Origin: Spirochaetia bacterium
GTDB lineage: Bacteria; Spirochaetota; Leptospiria; Leptospirales; Leptonemataceae
DNA length: 64,000 nucleotides
Direction: 5' to 3'
Assembly: GCA_021413825.1 (NCBI GenBank)
Contig: JAIOPQ010000057.1
Span: 1 to 64,000 of the forward strand
Within the stretch, counting starts at the first letter, position 1. The number at the start of each line of letters is the position of its first letter. Of the stretch, positions 62,189-64,000 are shown one piece after another. The position numbers and the translations under genes are program-made. The notes beneath the pieces are model-generated. The model searched no databases. It saw nothing but the letters and a program-made list of their open reading frames with translations, and had not been told where the DNA came from.

Positions 62189-63931
62189 ATGAGAAGCATC
62201 GCGAAGACACCAATCCCCAACCCCACGCCCCTCTATTCCCATTCCACAACGTGGTCCGCCAGAACCAACGTAGGCCTCAGCTTGTCCGTTCTCGGAGGGA
62301 AAGTGGTCGCTAATCGCAATGTCCCTTCCCCCTTTAGAACACAAATCGGGAATTCGAAGCCGCAGGGGGAACGGACCTGGTCTAATCCCTCCCCTCACAA
62401 CCCCGATTACTTCCAGCGCGTAACAGACGTGTTGCTCTCCTTGTATCCCAAGCGTTGCCCGCATTGCGACATCGTGATGACCTCCGGTGTTGTCACGCGT
62501 CCCGCCATCGTGCGATGTTCGCGATGCCACTACCAGGGATCGAAACTGCAGGGCACACCGTTGGCCAACTGTCGTGTTCCCCAGTGGATGTTTGGTTGGT
62601 GTGTCAGGGAATCCGTAGTGTTGCACCCCCGCGTACTCACTGCAGTTCACATCCAGAAATCACTGGGACTCAATCCCAAGGCTGCGTGTCGCATGAAGCG
62701 CAGAGTACAATTGCTGGCCGCAGATCAGATGGTAAAAGTGAAGGCGTTGATCCACGACGAACTCCAGAAAGAGTATAAGGGCTTCCTTTTACCACCGGAG
62801 GGTACCGACCTCACTGCGATTCGTAAGCGAAAGCGTATCGTACACGCTGATACCGTGGTGTTGTTCTCGGCATCGCAACGAGCCAATAAAGGCCGGAAAA
62901 ACTACAGGAATCGCGGACTCACGGCTTCCATATACTTGCAGGACAGACTCGGGGGCAAACAGATAGGAACACTGGTACACGTGATGGGGACACAGCAGGG
63001 ATGGTGCCTCCTGGATTCCGTTAGTGATCAGAAAGCGAACACTCTGGGTCCCATCATACGAGAAGCACTACCTATCAGCACGGCGATATTCACCGACGAA
63101 GCCTACACGTGGCTGTATCGAGTCTACCGGAACCACAGGATGGTGAACCACTCGTTGAAGTCGAAAGACAATCGATGGAGATTCTCGCGTCAGCGCTGGT
63201 GCCGTAACGGAGTCCACAACCAGGTAGCGGAGGGACTCAACTCTTCACTGAAGTCTGCAATGGCCGCCTATCGTTACTTCAGACCGGAATACTCTCAGCT
63301 ATACCTCAGCGAGTGGGCGTTCTTCAAGAACTTGAAACACTTTGGACTGGAACGGATACGGAGAGGAGTTGGTGGTTTAATCCATCCACTCCTGGACACA
63401 CGGACAAAAACTTCTGGTGTGGTAAGGGGTGGAAGGATATGCACTGGCCTCAATCTCGCAGCGCGAGTCACCGAACTAAAGTATCTTGCACCATCACTAG
63501 AGATCCGGAGTATTTCCGATTCATCAAATCAAAACCATCTCTCAGTTGAGGAAAGACGCCGCCTGGCAAGCGAAAATGCTCGTCTGGCAGACTCAATGGT
63601 TGAGAATGATGCGTTCTGGATTCACGGGAATTCCAAGCCCTATCAGCGGGTGAAGGAGCGTCTCTATCAGCGCGAGGCAGAGAAGCTCTGGGGTCAACTC
63701 CCGCTGGGGGAATTCACCGACCTCCCTGAAACGAATATACATTCGCCGACTTTCTTCTATAGAATCCTGCGCAGATGGTCCGCTTTGGGTCTCGTGGAGT
63801 TGGAGAATCTCCGACCTCCCGGCAGGGGTCATCAGAATCATTGCTACGAGATCTGTCGCGTTCGAGCAGAAAAGTTACCAAGGATTCTCTATATGCAAAC
63901 CCGATTAGAATACGATGGGAGATCCAAATGA
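62189..63931 (+). CDS. ISXO2-like (IS1595-type) transposase with C-terminal extension
   Basis: This 580-residue protein has a zinc ribbon (Cys90, Cys93, Cys110, Cys113) and then a DDE-type core: Asp221 in IVHADTVVLFSA, Asp303 in IFTDEAYTWLYRVYRNHRMVNHS, and Glu348 in HNQVAEGLNSSLKSAMAAYRYF, matching the ISXO2-like pattern. After about residue 400 an extra 180 residues follow, ending in a winged-helix-like part (FYRILRRWSALGLVEL). That is long for the family (about 300). No clear terminal inverted repeats were found. The stop overlaps the next start (ATGA). It may be domesticated or a larger transposon's enzyme. Confidence 0.75.
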   Translation: MRSIAKTPIPNPTPLYSHSTTWSARTNVGLSLSVLGGKVVANRNVPSPFRTQIGNSKPQGERTWSNPSPHNPDYFQRVTDVLLSLYPKRCPHCDIVMTSGVVTRPAIVRCSRCHYQGSKLQGTPLANCRVPQWMFGWCVRESVVLHPRVLTAVHIQKSLGLNPKAACRMKRRVQLLAADQMVKVKALIHDELQKEYKGFLLPPEGTDLTAIRKRKRIVHADTVVLFSASQRANKGRKNYRNRGLTASIYLQDRLGGKQIGTLVHVMGTQQGWCLLDSVSDQKANTLGPIIREALPISTAIFTDEAYTWLYRVYRNHRMVNHSLKSKDNRWRFSRQRWCRNGVHNQVAEGLNSSLKSAMAAYRYFRPEYSQLYLSEWAFFKNLKHFGLERIRRGVGGLIHPLLDTRTKTSGVVRGGRICTGLNLAARVTELKYLAPSLEIRSISDSSNQNHLSVEERRRLASENARLADSMVENDAFWIHGNSKPYQRVKERLYQREAEKLWGQLPLGEFTDLPETNIHSPTFFYRILRRWSALGLVELENLRPPGRGHQNHCYEICRVRAEKLPRILYMQTRLEYDGRSK

Positions 63932-64000
63932 AGAAGGAGCCGTATAGATTCAAAGCCCGGGATTTTTACCAATTGCTGGAGAAGCAAAAGTACCGATGTC
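63928..64000 (+). CDS. Possible HNH endonuclease, N-terminal fragment
   Basis: This gene starts at the ATG overlapping the transposase stop and runs off the window after 24 codons. The visible end FYQLLEKQKYRC recalls the start of HNH nucleases, in which a Cys of a CxxC pair follows. The coupling to the transposase suggests a shared element. Identity is uncertain because almost nothing is visible. Confidence 0.4.
   Translation, partial: MKKEPYRFKARDFYQLLEKQKYRC

Noticed and set aside
1-64000. CRISPR arrays, tRNA and rRNA genes
   Set aside because: No regularly spaced short repeats and no cloverleaf or conserved rRNA segments were seen in the intergenic regions I read. A tRNA scan could still find one that I missed.

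Overview
The window most likely comes from a spirochaete of the order Leptospirales. The main reason is two giant exported proteins (12641-18376 minus, 53853-60521 plus) whose N-terminal trunk matches, as I recall it, the family seen as the longest protein of Leptospira genomes (TIGR04388, Lepto_longest). Relaxed spirochaete-type lipoboxes agree. Base composition looks roughly balanced, so a higher-GC relative of Leptospira fits better than a pathogenic Leptospira. No rRNA, tRNA or CRISPR array was seen.

Layout. (1) 1-9804, minus strand: an efflux operon with a degenerate GGDEF protein, a Yip1-like membrane protein, a membrane-fusion protein, two tandem RND transporters and the start of a second adaptor. 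(2) 9939-18376: toxin locus A. MORN-repeat, Yip1-like and TPR-lipoprotein genes run on plus. A Hint-containing polymorphic toxin with a CdiA-type tRNase tip, plus a candidate immunity gene overlapping its end, run on minus. (3) 18619-49366: an accessory island. It holds an FkbM methyltransferase, a frameshifted tyrosine recombinase, several exported or membrane hypotheticals and an LprI-like protein. It also holds a type I restriction-modification operon with two extra nuclease genes, one an EVE-nuclease fusion, a divergent regulator and phosphoesterase, small genes with near-leaderless promoters, a split primase-helicase, and a possible HEPN protein. (4) 49741-61021: toxin locus B. Lipoprotein, Yip1-like, MORN and two TPR genes run on minus. 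A lipoprotein, a second giant toxin (Hint, LysM, lysozyme-like tip) and a lipoprotein immunity candidate run on plus. Locus B lies between two direct copies of a 60-bp sequence with a palindromic core. (5) 61543-64000: a Fis-like regulator, an ISXO2-like transposase and a possible HNH protein cut by the window edge.

The most interesting picture is a modular toxin system. Both loci pair the same trunk with the same accessory proteins (membrane-anchored MORN, multi-pass Yip1-like, exported TPR) but carry different toxic tips. The putative immunity protein matches the compartment where each tip would act: cytoplasmic for the tRNase, lipoprotein for the lysozyme. The accessory proteins may form an export, assembly or docking apparatus. 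That role is inference. Three genes (recombinase, primase-helicase, TPR) appear frameshifted, which may be decay or assembly error.
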